NCBI GenBank assembly: GCA_903821805.1
Contig: CAIJNA010000145.1
Location: forward strand, 1 to 6,463
Direction: 5' to 3'
Source of the DNA: an uncultured Campylobacterota bacterium
GTDB lineage: Bacteria; Campylobacterota; Campylobacteria; Campylobacterales; Arcobacteraceae
Length of the DNA: 6,463 nucleotides
The notes beneath the pieces are model-generated. The model was given only the letters and a program-made list of their open reading frames with translations, did no database searches and was not told where the DNA came from. Both the position numbers and the translations under genes were made by a program. This document shows, piece by piece, positions 1 through 6,340 of this stretch (within the stretch, counting starts at the first letter, position 1; every line of letters begins with the position of its first letter).

Positions 1-155
1 TGGTCGATGATGATGCGGTACGACGGACAGAACACCGACGAGCGCACCGTGAACCTACCAGAATTGAAAGACTGCAAGACCTTTGCAGAGATGGCAACCT
101 GCGTGATCCGCGCATTCGGTGATAATAGACTTACGCCGAAAGAAGCAAACACCTT
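1..155 (+). CDS. Fragment of a DUF5681-like phage/mobile-element protein, 3' end replaced
   Basis: The frame is open from base 1 and continues into clpX; the ATGs at 7, 10 and 13 are probably internal codons, since the gene enters from outside the window. About 50 residues are visible. They contain a basic/acidic lead-in, the segment RTVNLPEL, a helix-like stretch (FAEMATCVIRAFGDNRL) and then LTPKEANTL. From memory, DUF5681-type proteins of phage and mobile elements have a C-terminal part of this kind: an R-x-V-x-x-LP-x-[IL] start, an alanine-rich helix and a G-x-LTP-x-EA-x-x-L ending. The role of that family is poorly known, so no function is assigned. Base composition is clearly richer in GC than everything after about position 170, and codons such as cgc, gcg, gac and acc are common here and rare in the core. 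It is not part of ClpX, whose residues before this point would hold the Walker motifs. It could be another protein with a similar ending. Confidence 0.45.
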
Positions 156-172
156 AACTGATATTATCGGCA
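146..172. other. Left junction between foreign sequence and Campylobacterota core
   Basis: Upstream of about 150 the translation fits a DUF5681-like ending (LTPKEANTL) and the DNA is GC-richer. Downstream, from LTDIIGKKQG onward, it fits ClpX, where the family reads roughly GGAFDGLxxII before the LGF loop. The codons for LTDII (154-168) could belong to either side, so the exact breakpoint is ambiguous and may be a short shared sequence. The join keeps the reading frame, which would happen by chance one time in three. Confidence 0.6.
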
Positions 173-618
173 AAAAACAAGGAGCAAATGCTCTTGGTTT
201 TAATACTGAGAAAAAAACTAAAAAAGAAAGAGAAGCTATTTTAGAAATGGTAGAAGCTGATGATTTAGTAAAATATGGTCTTATTCCTGAGCTTATAGGT
301 AGACTTCATATGATAGCTACTCTTGGTGAAATTGATGAAGATGCTATGATCCATATTTTGAGTGAGCCAAAAAATGCTCTTACAAAACAATATAAAAAAT
401 TATTTAGCATGGATGATGTGAAATTAAGCTTTGAAACAGATGCCCTAAAAGAAATAGCACAAAAAGCTATAAAAAGAAAAACTGGTGCAAGGGGACTTCG
501 TTCTATAATGGAAGATGTTATGCTTGATATTATGTATGAGCTTCCTGAATACAAAAATAAAACAGTTGTGATCACAAAAGATGTTGTCAACAAAATATCT
601 ACACCAAAAATAGCATAA
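156..618 (+). CDS. clpX: ATP-dependent Clp protease ATP-binding subunit ClpX, C-terminal part only
   Basis: ClpX is the AAA+ unfoldase that recognises tagged or misfolded proteins and threads them into the ClpP peptidase in the cytoplasm. Only about 150 of the usual ~410 residues are present. Visible in order, numbering codons from base 7: the ClpP-docking loop, here LGF (63-65; IGF in E. coli); EADDLVKYGLIPELIGRL (83-100), with the ELIGR arginine of the AAA+ active site; the small C-terminal AAA+ domain with EPKNAL; and the sensor-2 motif RKTGARGLRS (157-166). The C-terminus is complete. Missing are the zinc-binding domain, Walker A, Walker B and the pore loops, replaced by unrelated sequence before about position 155. 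As it stands the product could not bind and hydrolyse ATP. In the source organism the gene is presumably intact and precedes mreB, an order I recall from other Campylobacterota. The gap to mreB is 38 bases. Confidence 0.93.
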
Positions 619-627
619 TAATTACGG

Positions 628-651
628 TATAGAATAATAAAATTTAAGGAG
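628..651 (+). promoter_or_regulatory. Possible -10 box and clear Shine-Dalgarno for mreB
   Basis: The short clpX-mreB gap holds TATAGAAT at 628-635, a plausible sigma-70 -10 element in an AT-rich setting. There is no recognisable -35 box, but Campylobacterota promoters commonly lack one. AAGGAG at 646-651 lies five bases before the mreB ATG and is a strong ribosome binding site. The ribosome site is well supported. The promoter is speculative, because such AT-rich hexamers are frequent in this DNA and mreB may simply be read through from clpX. Confidence 0.35.
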
Positions 652-656
652 AAGAA

Positions 657-1688
657 ATGATATTTGATAAGTTTATAGGTATGTTTTCAAACGATTTAGC
701 AATAGATTTAGGTACGGCCAATACTCTAGTTTCTATAAGAGGCAAAGGTATAGTTATTAACGAACCATCGGTTGTAGCTGTACAGCATGATAGATTTGGT
801 AGAGATAAAATTTTAGCAGTTGGTCAAGAAGCAAAAAATATGATAGGTAAAACACCTATGAATATCCAAGCTGTAAGACCTATGAAAGATGGAGTTATTG
901 CGGATTTTGAAATGACTGAAAGAATGATTAGATATTTCATTGAAAAAGCACACAATAGAAAAACTTTTGTAAGACCAAGAATTATTATTTGTATTCCTCA
1001 TGGAATAACTCAAGTTGAAAGAAAAGCTGTAAGAGAATCTGCATTAAGTGCAGGAGCTAGAGAAGTATTTTTGGTTGAAGAGCCTATGGCAGCTGCAATA
1101 GGTGCTGGAATTCCTGTTGCTAGTCCAAACGGACATATTGTTGTTGATATCGGTGGTGGAACTACTGAGATTGGTGTAACTTCTCTTGGCGGACTTGTAA
1201 TTAGCAAATCAATAAAAGTTGCTGGAGATAGATTTGATAAATCTATTATTGACTATGTTAGACAAAACTTTAATCTTTACATTGGTGAAAGAACTGCAGA
1301 AAGTATCAAATTTGAAATCGGAACAGCTATTAAACTTGATACAGATTTAGTGCTTCAGGTAAAAGGAAGAGATAGTTCAGGATTGCTTTCAACAATTGAA
1401 TTAAATAGCGAAGGTGTTAGACAAGCGCTTAAGGAACCATTTAAAGAAATCGCATTAGCAATAAGACAAGTTCTTGAAGATATGCCACCTGATTTAGCTG
1501 GAGATATTGTTGATAATGGAATCGTTTTAACAGGGGGCGGAGCTTTGATTAGAGGACTTGATGTTTATCTTTCAAATGATGTTAAACTACCAGTTAGAGT
1601 TGCCGATGAACCATTACTTGCTGTTGCTTATGGAACTAGTAAAGTTCTTGATGAAGAAAAATTACTTAAACTAATTTCAAACGAATAG
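657..1688 (+). CDS. mreB: Rod shape-determining protein MreB
   Basis: MreB is the bacterial actin homologue. It forms membrane-bound ATP-dependent filaments that direct the elongation machinery and keep the cell rod- or spiral-shaped. The protein is 343 residues, normal for the family. The actin-fold ATPase motifs are all present: phosphate-1 IDLGTANTLV (16-25), the catalytic-loop region EEPMAAAIGAG (141-151), phosphate-2 VDIGGGTTEIGV (163-174) and the adenosine motif LTGGGALIRGL (291-301). The N-terminal MIFDKFIGMFSNDLA provides the short hydrophobic membrane-contact segment typical of MreB. The start is fixed by AAGGAG five bases upstream and by the family-typical spacing to DLGTANT. mreC follows after 18 bases, so the two are surely cotranscribed, as is usual for this shape complex. 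No missing residue or truncation is seen. The alternative, an MreB-like paralogue such as Mbl, is unlikely given the mreC neighbour. Confidence 0.98.
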   Translation: MIFDKFIGMFSNDLAIDLGTANTLVSIRGKGIVINEPSVVAVQHDRFGRDKILAVGQEAKNMIGKTPMNIQAVRPMKDGVIADFEMTERMIRYFIEKAHNRKTFVRPRIIICIPHGITQVERKAVRESALSAGAREVFLVEEPMAAAIGAGIPVASPNGHIVVDIGGGTTEIGVTSLGGLVISKSIKVAGDRFDKSIIDYVRQNFNLYIGERTAESIKFEIGTAIKLDTDLVLQVKGRDSSGLLSTIELNSEGVRQALKEPFKEIALAIRQVLEDMPPDLAGDIVDNGIVLTGGGALIRGLDVYLSNDVKLPVRVADEPLLAVAYGTSKVLDEEKLLKLISNE

Positions 1689-1706
1689 TATATTTAAACA
1701 GACAAA

Positions 1707-2537
1707 ATGAATAAAAAGATTGCTTTTGTTGGATTGATGATTCTAATTTTATTAGGATATATTTTTAATATTGACAAAGCAATGTCTTCTATTTTTCTTG
1801 AAAATACATCTGATATAAGGTGGGGTTATTCAACTTCACTGACTTCATTTAAAGACAAATTGAACTCATACTTCAATCAGGCTGAAACGCTTCAAAATCT
1901 TGAGGCGCAAAAAAATAAAAATGTAAATTACAAAATTCTTTATACTGCTACTAAATTAGAGTTAAATGACATCAAGAAAGATATGCTTGTAACTGATATC
2001 AATATGACTCATCAGACACTTTATACAAAAGCTGTTAGCTATATACATATGAATGATTTTTCTAAAGTAATTTTGGACAAAAAATTGCCATCAGGTAAAC
2101 TATATCCTTTGGTTACACCACAAGGATATAGTGCTGGAATTGTTAAAGTGCAAAATGGTGTTAGTATTGGATATTTAAACCCAAATGAGAAAGCTAATTA
2201 TGCAGTTTTCGTTGGTAATTCTATAGCTCCAGGTATTACTTCAGGAATGGATGAATATGGAAATATTTTAGTTCAACATATTCCTAAATGGTACAAAATT
2301 CATATCAATGATGAAGTTATAACAAGTGGAATGGATGAAATTTATCCTTACGGTGTTCATGTCGGACGTGTGGTAGGCTCTAAAGTTCTTTTAAATACAA
2401 AGATGGCGATAGTTAGACCATATGCTTCTGTAATTTCAAAAAAATATTTTTTTATAATTACAAAAGTTAATCAAGAAGCAAAAATCAAAGATATAAACAC
2501 ATCAATTGAAGCTGTATTACAAATTAAATCAAATTAA
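1707..2537 (+). CDS. mreC: Rod shape-determining protein MreC
   Basis: MreC is the periplasmic scaffold of the elongation complex. It is anchored in the inner membrane and links MreB and RodA/PBP2 activities. The 276-residue protein starts with a basic MNKK and a hydrophobic helix (about 5-20), the expected single membrane anchor. A probable coiled-coil stretch follows (about 45-95, rich in K, E, L, N and Q). The C-terminal part (about 105-255) has the beta-barrel features of the family: GYSAGIVKVQNGVSIGYLNP, an NYAVFVGNS strand and the diagnostic TSGMDEIYPYGVHVGRVVG (206-224), matching the family pattern TSG-x-x-x-x-[FY]P-x-G-x-x-VG-x-V. The segment ITSGMDE occurs twice (177-183 and 205-211). 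The start has only a weak purine-rich site (ACAGAC), in keeping with coupling to mreB 18 bases upstream. No mreD follows; a cyclophilin gene takes its place. I recall that Campylobacterota generally lack an identifiable MreD, so this is probably lineage-typical. Confidence 0.94.
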   Translation: MNKKIAFVGLMILILLGYIFNIDKAMSSIFLENTSDIRWGYSTSLTSFKDKLNSYFNQAETLQNLEAQKNKNVNYKILYTATKLELNDIKKDMLVTDINMTHQTLYTKAVSYIHMNDFSKVILDKKLPSGKLYPLVTPQGYSAGIVKVQNGVSIGYLNPNEKANYAVFVGNSIAPGITSGMDEYGNILVQHIPKWYKIHINDEVITSGMDEIYPYGVHVGRVVGSKVLLNTKMAIVRPYASVISKKYFFIITKVNQEAKIKDINTSIEAVLQIKSN

Positions 2538-2560
2538 ATAAATTAAAACAGGAGAAGAAA

Positions 2561-3088
2561 ATGTTAAAAAGAATCACAGTTATTATGTTATTAATAAGCA
2601 CTTTTGCAACAGCAAATCAAATTGCTGTTTTTGAAACAACAAGTGGAACAATTGAGCTTGAGCTGAGAGAGGATTTGGCCCCAAAAGCTGTTGAAAATTT
2701 TACTAAACTTGTTAAAAAAGGTTACTATAATGGAATCATTTTTCACAGAGTTATTAAAAGATTTATGATTCAAGGCGGAGATCCAACTGGAACAGGTTCT
2801 GGTGGTGAGTCTATTTGGGGAAAAGATTTTAAAGATGAACTAACTCCAAAAGCTATGTTTAATAGACCTGGTGTGCTTGCTATGGCCAACAGAGGACCAA
2901 ATACAAATGGAAGTCAATTTTTTATAACAACAGCTGAAACTCCTTGGCTAAATGGAAAACATACTATTTTTGGATATGTTGCAAATAAAGCAAGTTATGC
3001 TGTGGTACAAAGAATTGAAAATCTTGAAACGACTTACGGAGATAGACCTAAAGTTGAACAAAAAATAATTAAAGCATATTTGAAATAA
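2561..3088 (+). CDS. Cyclophilin-type peptidyl-prolyl cis-trans isomerase, probably periplasmic
   Basis: This enzyme speeds cis-trans isomerisation of peptide bonds before proline and so assists protein folding. The protein is 175 residues. Residues 1-18 form a signal peptide: basic MLKR, hydrophobic ITVIMLLISTF, then the small-residue site ATA before NQ. Export to the periplasm is therefore likely. The single cyclophilin domain (about 20-174) keeps the key residues by alignment with human CypA: H62-R63 (catalytic Arg55), F68, M69 and Q71 in FHRVIKRFMIQGGDP, N110, Q119 and F121 in MANRGPNTNGSQFFIT, and W129, L130 and H134 in WLNGKHTIFG. The start has an excellent ribosome site, AGGAGAAGAAA, just before ATG. 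It lies 23 bases after mreC and probably shares that transcript, with a possible terminator behind it. Symbols such as ppiA or ppiB are used inconsistently in this phylum, so none is given. Whether it serves the MreC complex is unknown. Confidence 0.95.
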   Translation: MLKRITVIMLLISTFATANQIAVFETTSGTIELELREDLAPKAVENFTKLVKKGYYNGIIFHRVIKRFMIQGGDPTGTGSGGESIWGKDFKDELTPKAMFNRPGVLAMANRGPNTNGSQFFITTAETPWLNGKHTIFGYVANKASYAVVQRIENLETTYGDRPKVEQKIIKAYLK

Positions 3089-3099
3089 TAAGTTTTTAC

Positions 3100-3130
3100 A
3101 AGATAGCAAGTATTTTATTTGTTATCTTTT
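3100..3130 (+). terminator. Putative intrinsic terminator after the cyclophilin gene
   Basis: The left arm AAGATAGCAAG (3100-3110) pairs with TTTGTTATCTT (3118-3128). This gives an 11-pair stem with two G-U wobbles and a 7-base loop, followed directly by a short T run (3127-3130, TTTT). The stem is AT-rich and therefore weak, but this is normal for such genomes. It sits 11 bases after the cyclophilin stop and 18 bases before the thiS ATG. It could end the mre transcript, or partly attenuate reading into thiS, in which case thiS would need its own promoter. Confidence 0.5.
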
Positions 3131-3148
3131 ATCAAAAATGGAGAATAG

Positions 3149-3352
3149 ATGATTGAAGTTGTAGTAAATGGTTTAGCAAAAGAATTTATAGATGGAACTA
3201 CTCTAAATGATATGATAGTTTCTCTTGAAATAGCTGATAAAGTTATGGCGAGTGCTGTAAATATGAATATAGTAAAAAAAGAAAATTGGAATGAATATGT
3301 TCTTCAAAATCATGACAAGATTGAGCTTTTAGAGTTCGTGGGTGGTGGTTGA
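3149..3352 (+). CDS. thiS: Sulfur carrier protein ThiS
   Basis: ThiS is a small ubiquitin-fold protein. Its C-terminal glycine is adenylylated by a ThiF-type enzyme, converted to thiocarboxylate, and donates sulfur to ThiG when the thiazole of thiamin is made in the cytoplasm. The protein is 67 residues, the usual length. It starts with the typical IEVVVNGLAKEF strand pair and ends LLEFVGGG; the terminal di-glycine is essential, and the VGGG ending is also found in Bacillus subtilis ThiS. The segment VNMNIVKKENWNEYVLQNHDKIELL matches the family's central and C-terminal strands. The start has GGAG seven bases upstream. No thiG, thiF or thiH is next to it; the next gene is convergent lpxB. MoaD also has a beta-grasp fold and a GG end, but length and the VNG start favour ThiS. 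Confidence 0.92.
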   Translation: MIEVVVNGLAKEFIDGTTLNDMIVSLEIADKVMASAVNMNIVKKENWNEYVLQNHDKIELLEFVGGG

Positions 3353-3380
3353 TAAATACTGACTTGGTAATTTGTAGAAT

Positions 3381-4436
3381 CTAGTTTTTATTGCAAATAA
3401 TATTCGCCATATTTTGTGAACTACCAAACTGTAAATATTCTCTAAGCTTCACCGAATTATCTAAAAAAATCTCTCTATCTGTATTTTTGTATTCTCTCAT
3501 CAAGTTTTCACAAGTAACATTTTCTTGTAGTAATTCTTCGTGCATTTTTGGATAACCAAGATGTTTAAAGAATATGTTTGCTAAGCCCACAAATTCTATA
3601 TTTAAAAGTCTAGAAGCTATAAAATAATCAAATTTTTTAGCAATAAATGCAAGTACAAATGGTGTACCAATTAGCGAAGCTTCCAATGTTGCAGTACCAC
3701 TACAAATAAATGCAAATTCTGCTTTTATTAGGGTGGTGTAAGTATCATTTGAAATAGTAAACATTGAGATGTCACCATACACACTTTTAATAAAATCCTC
3801 ACTAAAATGCTTTGGAATAATCAATACAAGTTCTTTATCTTCTTTTAAAAGCTCTAAGGCTACATCACGATAAAGAGGCATTAATTTAGATATCTCACTT
3901 TTTCTACTTCCCGCCATAAAGGCTATTGTGTTAGTATTTGATACTGACGTTTTGAAATCTTTTATTTCATCTAGAAGAGGGTGGCCTACATATTTTATTT
4001 TACTATCAACAGGATAATAATTTTTTTCAAATGGTAGTATCGAACAAATCGTGTCTATTGTTGCGTTGATTGTTTTGATTCTACTTTTTTTCCAAGCCCA
4101 TGCTTGAGGTAGTATGTAGTAAATTATTTCTTTATTTGGATAAGCTTTTTTGATTGATTTTGCAAGCGGTAAGTTAAATCCACTATTGTCCATTAGAAGC
4201 ACTTTATCTACATCTTTTGCTAACAAAACCATCTCTTTTTTTAATTTAAGGAAGAATGGAATCTTTTGAAGCACATCAACAAATCCCATAACTGCCATAT
4301 CACTTACATCATAATTTGGACTTCCCAAAGACTTATCAAATATCCCTATAAATTCAGTGTCACAATGAAGCTCATCTTTGAGTGCTTTGAGGTGTATGTT
4401 TGAAGAAGTTTCAAGTGCAGAAACAAGAATTTTCAT
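3381..4436 (-). CDS. lpxB: Lipid-A-disaccharide synthase LpxB
   Basis: LpxB is a peripheral inner-membrane GT-B glycosyltransferase. It joins lipid X to UDP-2,3-diacylglucosamine to form the beta-1,6 lipid A disaccharide. The protein is 351 residues, slightly short of E. coli's 382. Visible motifs are MGFVDVL (50-56), D83 in LLMDNSGFNLP (matching catalytic Asp98 of E. coli), YYILPQAWAWKKSRI (106-120), YVGHPLLDEI (149-158), the nucleotide-site MAGSRKSEI (174-182), SGTATLEASLIGTPFV (246-261), N287 in GLANIFF and ELLQENVT near the end. The N-terminal loop reads ALETSSNIHLKAL, where E. coli has GEASGD; this is close to the ALEPSANLHLK I recall from Campylobacter, so it is a lineage form. The start has no clear ribosome site and lies only 6 bases after the hisIE stop, which suggests translational coupling. 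It is the last gene of the minus-strand cluster. Confidence 0.96.
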   Translation of the reverse strand: MKILVSALETSSNIHLKALKDELHCDTEFIGIFDKSLGSPNYDVSDMAVMGFVDVLQKIPFFLKLKKEMVLLAKDVDKVLLMDNSGFNLPLAKSIKKAYPNKEIIYYILPQAWAWKKSRIKTINATIDTICSILPFEKNYYPVDSKIKYVGHPLLDEIKDFKTSVSNTNTIAFMAGSRKSEISKLMPLYRDVALELLKEDKELVLIIPKHFSEDFIKSVYGDISMFTISNDTYTTLIKAEFAFICSGTATLEASLIGTPFVLAFIAKKFDYFIASRLLNIEFVGLANIFFKHLGYPKMHEELLQENVTCENLMREYKNTDREIFLDNSVKLREYLQFGSSQNMANIICNKN

Positions 4437-4442
4437 TTTTTA

Positions 4443-5126
4443 TTACTTATTTGTTCTACTGTTTTTTTCATCTATTCCACTCAGTCCAAATCTTCTTGCG
4501 AGTTCTTGTTTAATTCTATCTGGTGAAATATTATGTTTTGCAAGTGCTACTAAAATATGATACGTTACATCTGCACTTTCATATATGATTTCATTTTCAT
4601 TATTATCTTTTAGAGCAAATGTAAGTTCACCAGCCTCTTCGACAATCTTTTTAAGAAGATTATTTTCTTTGCCATTTAGCAAACTTGAGGTGTAGGATTT
4701 TTCAGAATCGCTATGTTTTCTTTCTAATATTGTATGATATAAAAGATCAATAACACTATACGATGAATTTGGATTTACTTCCACATCTGAAATTATTTCA
4801 TTCGTTTTTATATTTGTAAAAAAACAAGATTTTCTTCCTGTGTGACAAGCTACACCATGTTGCTCTACTTTTAAAAGTATAGTATCATTATCACAATCAA
4901 GTAATATCTCATTTACTTTTTGTGTATGACCACTTTCTTCACCTTTCTTCCAAAGTCTTTGTTTGCTTCTACTGAAGTAATGAGCATAATTTGTTGATAT
5001 AGTAAGTTCTAAGGCCTCCTTATTCATATATGCTAGCATCAAAACTTCTAATGTTTCAGTATCTTGTACAACGACTGGAATCATACCATCTTGCTTTTTG
5101 AAATCTATTTTTTCTAAATCTATCAT
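4443..5126 (-). CDS. hisIE: Bifunctional phosphoribosyl-AMP cyclohydrolase / phosphoribosyl-ATP pyrophosphatase HisIE
   Basis: This fused enzyme catalyses steps two and three of histidine synthesis: removal of pyrophosphate from phosphoribosyl-ATP (HisE part) and opening of the AMP ring (HisI part). It is cytoplasmic. The 227-residue protein has the cyclohydrolase domain first (about 1-118), with MLAYMNKEAL (30-39), SRSKQRLWKKGEESGHTQ (52-69), the metal ligands of DCDND (77-81) and C94/C101 in GVACHTGRKSCF. The pyrophosphatase domain follows (about 125-215), an all-alpha MazG-like fold with KIVEEAGELTFALKD (160-174) and YESADVTYHILVALA (182-196), whose Glu/Asp residues bind magnesium. The fusion order is the standard one. 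The start is supported by AGAGGA five bases upstream. It lies 21 bases after bioB and 6 bases before lpxB. No other his gene is in view, so this cluster is not a histidine operon. Confidence 0.96.
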   Translation of the reverse strand: MIDLEKIDFKKQDGMIPVVVQDTETLEVLMLAYMNKEALELTISTNYAHYFSRSKQRLWKKGEESGHTQKVNEILLDCDNDTILLKVEQHGVACHTGRKSCFFTNIKTNEIISDVEVNPNSSYSVIDLLYHTILERKHSDSEKSYTSSLLNGKENNLLKKIVEEAGELTFALKDNNENEIIYESADVTYHILVALAKHNISPDRIKQELARRFGLSGIDEKNSRTNK

Positions 5127-5147
5127 TTTTTCCTCTATCTGAAAATA

Positions 5148-5993
5148 CTAATTGCAGCTAGGTGCAATTGGAATATTTCTTTTTTCTAATTCCTCAATAT
5201 CTTTGCTCGCCATGTTGCCTTTTGTAGTCAAATAATCCCCTATAACTATAGCATTTGCACCATAATTAAAAACATCATATTGGTCTTCGCCAAACATAAG
5301 TTCTCTGCCACCAGCAATCATTATTTTATGTGCATTTGGATTCATCTCTTTTGTAAGTTTTATGAGTTCAAATGCCTCTTCTTTTGTAAGGGGATTTTCA
5401 ACCAAAGGTAGTGCTGAGTTTGGATGAAAAAAGTTAATTGGCACATTTGCTGGCTCAAGTGAAGCTATAGATCGTAGCATAGAAAGTCTATCTTCAACAC
5501 TCTCGCCAAGTCCAAATATTCCTCCACAAACAAGTTTTAAACCAGCTTTTTTTGCATTTAAACATGTTGCGTATCTTTCATCCCATTCATGAGTTGTACA
5601 TATACTAGGATAAAATTCTCTAGAAGTTTCAAGATTGTGGTTGTAATTATCAACCCCAGCTTCTTTTAGCCTACATAATTGTTCATAGCTAGCAGTACCA
5701 TTACAAGCAATAATTCTCAATCCAAGGTTTTCAGCTTTTACGGCTTTAGCAGCACTCATTACATATTCAAGTCGATTATCATCAAGTCCTTTACCTGCAG
5801 TTACAAGACAAAATCCTATAGCTTTATTGGCCCTTGCTTTTTTAGCTTCTTCAACGATTTCTTCAATTGTTTTTCTTTTGTATCTTACAATATCAGCTTT
5901 GTATTTTACACTTTGAGTACAAAATTTACAGTCCTCAAGACATGTTCCGCTTTCGATATTTGATATCGCACAAAGATAAATTTTATCTATCAT
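5148..5993 (-). CDS. bioB: Biotin synthase BioB (short form)
   Basis: BioB is a radical S-adenosylmethionine enzyme that inserts sulfur into dethiobiotin in the last step of biotin synthesis. The protein is 281 residues against 346 in E. coli, with both ends trimmed. I recall this compact form as usual in Campylobacterota. The 4Fe-4S/SAM motif is C18-x3-C22-x2-C25 (GTCLEDCKFCTQSVKY). The ligands of the second, sulfur-donating 2Fe-2S cluster are in place: C62 (FCLVTAGKG), C97 (IIACNGTAS), C156 (LVCGGIFGLGES) and R230 (AGGRELM). The substrate-side motif YNHNLETSREFY (117-128) is also intact. The start overlaps the end of the upstream phosphoesterase gene by 11 bases. A good ribosome site, AAGGAA (6001-6006), lies seven bases before the ATG, inside that gene. 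Other biotin genes are absent from the window. Confidence 0.97.
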   Translation of the reverse strand: MIDKIYLCAISNIESGTCLEDCKFCTQSVKYKADIVRYKRKTIEEIVEEAKKARANKAIGFCLVTAGKGLDDNRLEYVMSAAKAVKAENLGLRIIACNGTASYEQLCRLKEAGVDNYNHNLETSREFYPSICTTHEWDERYATCLNAKKAGLKLVCGGIFGLGESVEDRLSMLRSIASLEPANVPINFFHPNSALPLVENPLTKEEAFELIKLTKEMNPNAHKIMIAGGRELMFGEDQYDVFNYGANAIVIGDYLTTKGNMASKDIEELEKRNIPIAPSCN

Positions 5994-6340
5994 AAGTAAT
6001 TTCCTTTTTATTCCAAATTATATCATTTGGATTTCTAAAATTGTATGTTATTTTATATGCTGAATCAGTTATTTCCAGCATTACGCACTCTGTTAATTGT
6101 TTATTTCTCGCACAAACTTCTCCAGGATTTAAATATAATGTCCCATTTTCATATTTTGTTTCAAAATGATGAGTGTGACCGAAAAATATTATATCTGTAT
6201 CGTTATTCATAAAATAAGGAAGATGCATTAGTTTAAATTTTAACTCTTTAATCTTAAAGTAATACGGTTCTTTATTTATTTTATATTCATTTTGATATTT
6301 TAGCAATCCGTTGTCGTTGTTTCCAAATACACTTGTATAA
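5983..6340 (-). CDS. YfcE/MJ0936-type metallophosphoesterase, 5' end missing
   Basis: This family consists of small calcineurin-like phosphodiesterases with two metal ions, acting on phosphodiester substrates; the natural substrate here is unknown. About 119 residues are visible, beginning near IYTSVFGNNDNG. Present are the GNND metal motif, LMHLP (the family histidine after the central strands), FFGHTHHFE (the GHTH motif) and LNPGEVCARN, with a complete C-terminus at KEITYDR. Missing are the first ~55-60 residues, which should hold the D-x-H and GD-x-x metal motifs. The same frame continued upstream does not resemble them and soon meets a TGA in the 6380-6390 region. The gene is therefore cut by the sequence joined at about 6340. 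A TTG at 6306 could be called as a start, but it lies after GNND and would leave out a catalytic motif, so it is not believable. The 3' end overlaps bioB by 11 bases. Confidence 0.85.

Noticed and set aside
306..593. Minus-strand open frame opposite clpX
   Set aside because: It is a shadow of the clpX coding frame, with a biased Ser/Ile/Phe composition and no family resemblance.
7..618. A single intact 203-residue protein starting at ATG 7
   Set aside because: Residues 1-49 do not match ClpX and the DNA composition changes. The frame is a join of two genes, and the first ATGs are probably internal codons.
813..1207. Two minus-strand open frames opposite mreB
   Set aside because: Both are antisense shadows of a strongly conserved gene, with no ribosome site or recognisable motif.
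2591..2773. Minus-strand open frame opposite the cyclophilin gene
   Set aside because: It lies wholly within the cyclophilin coding region and has a Cys/Ser/Asn-rich shadow composition.
3353..3380. Bidirectional terminator between convergent thiS and lpxB
   Set aside because: The 28-base gap contains no convincing inverted repeat followed by a T run on either strand.
4378..4560. Plus-strand open frame spanning the lpxB-hisIE gap, with a hydrophobic stretch
   Set aside because: It is the reverse of two well-supported genes; the hydrophobic look comes from antisense Lys/Glu codons reading as Phe/Leu.
5679..5963. Plus-strand open frame opposite bioB
   Set aside because: It is a Phe/Ser-rich shadow of the BioB radical-SAM coding frame.
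5983..6306. A complete 107-residue phosphoesterase starting at TTG 6306
   Set aside because: The GNND metal motif lies just upstream in the same frame and two earlier family motifs are missing, so the TTG is an internal leucine of a truncated gene.
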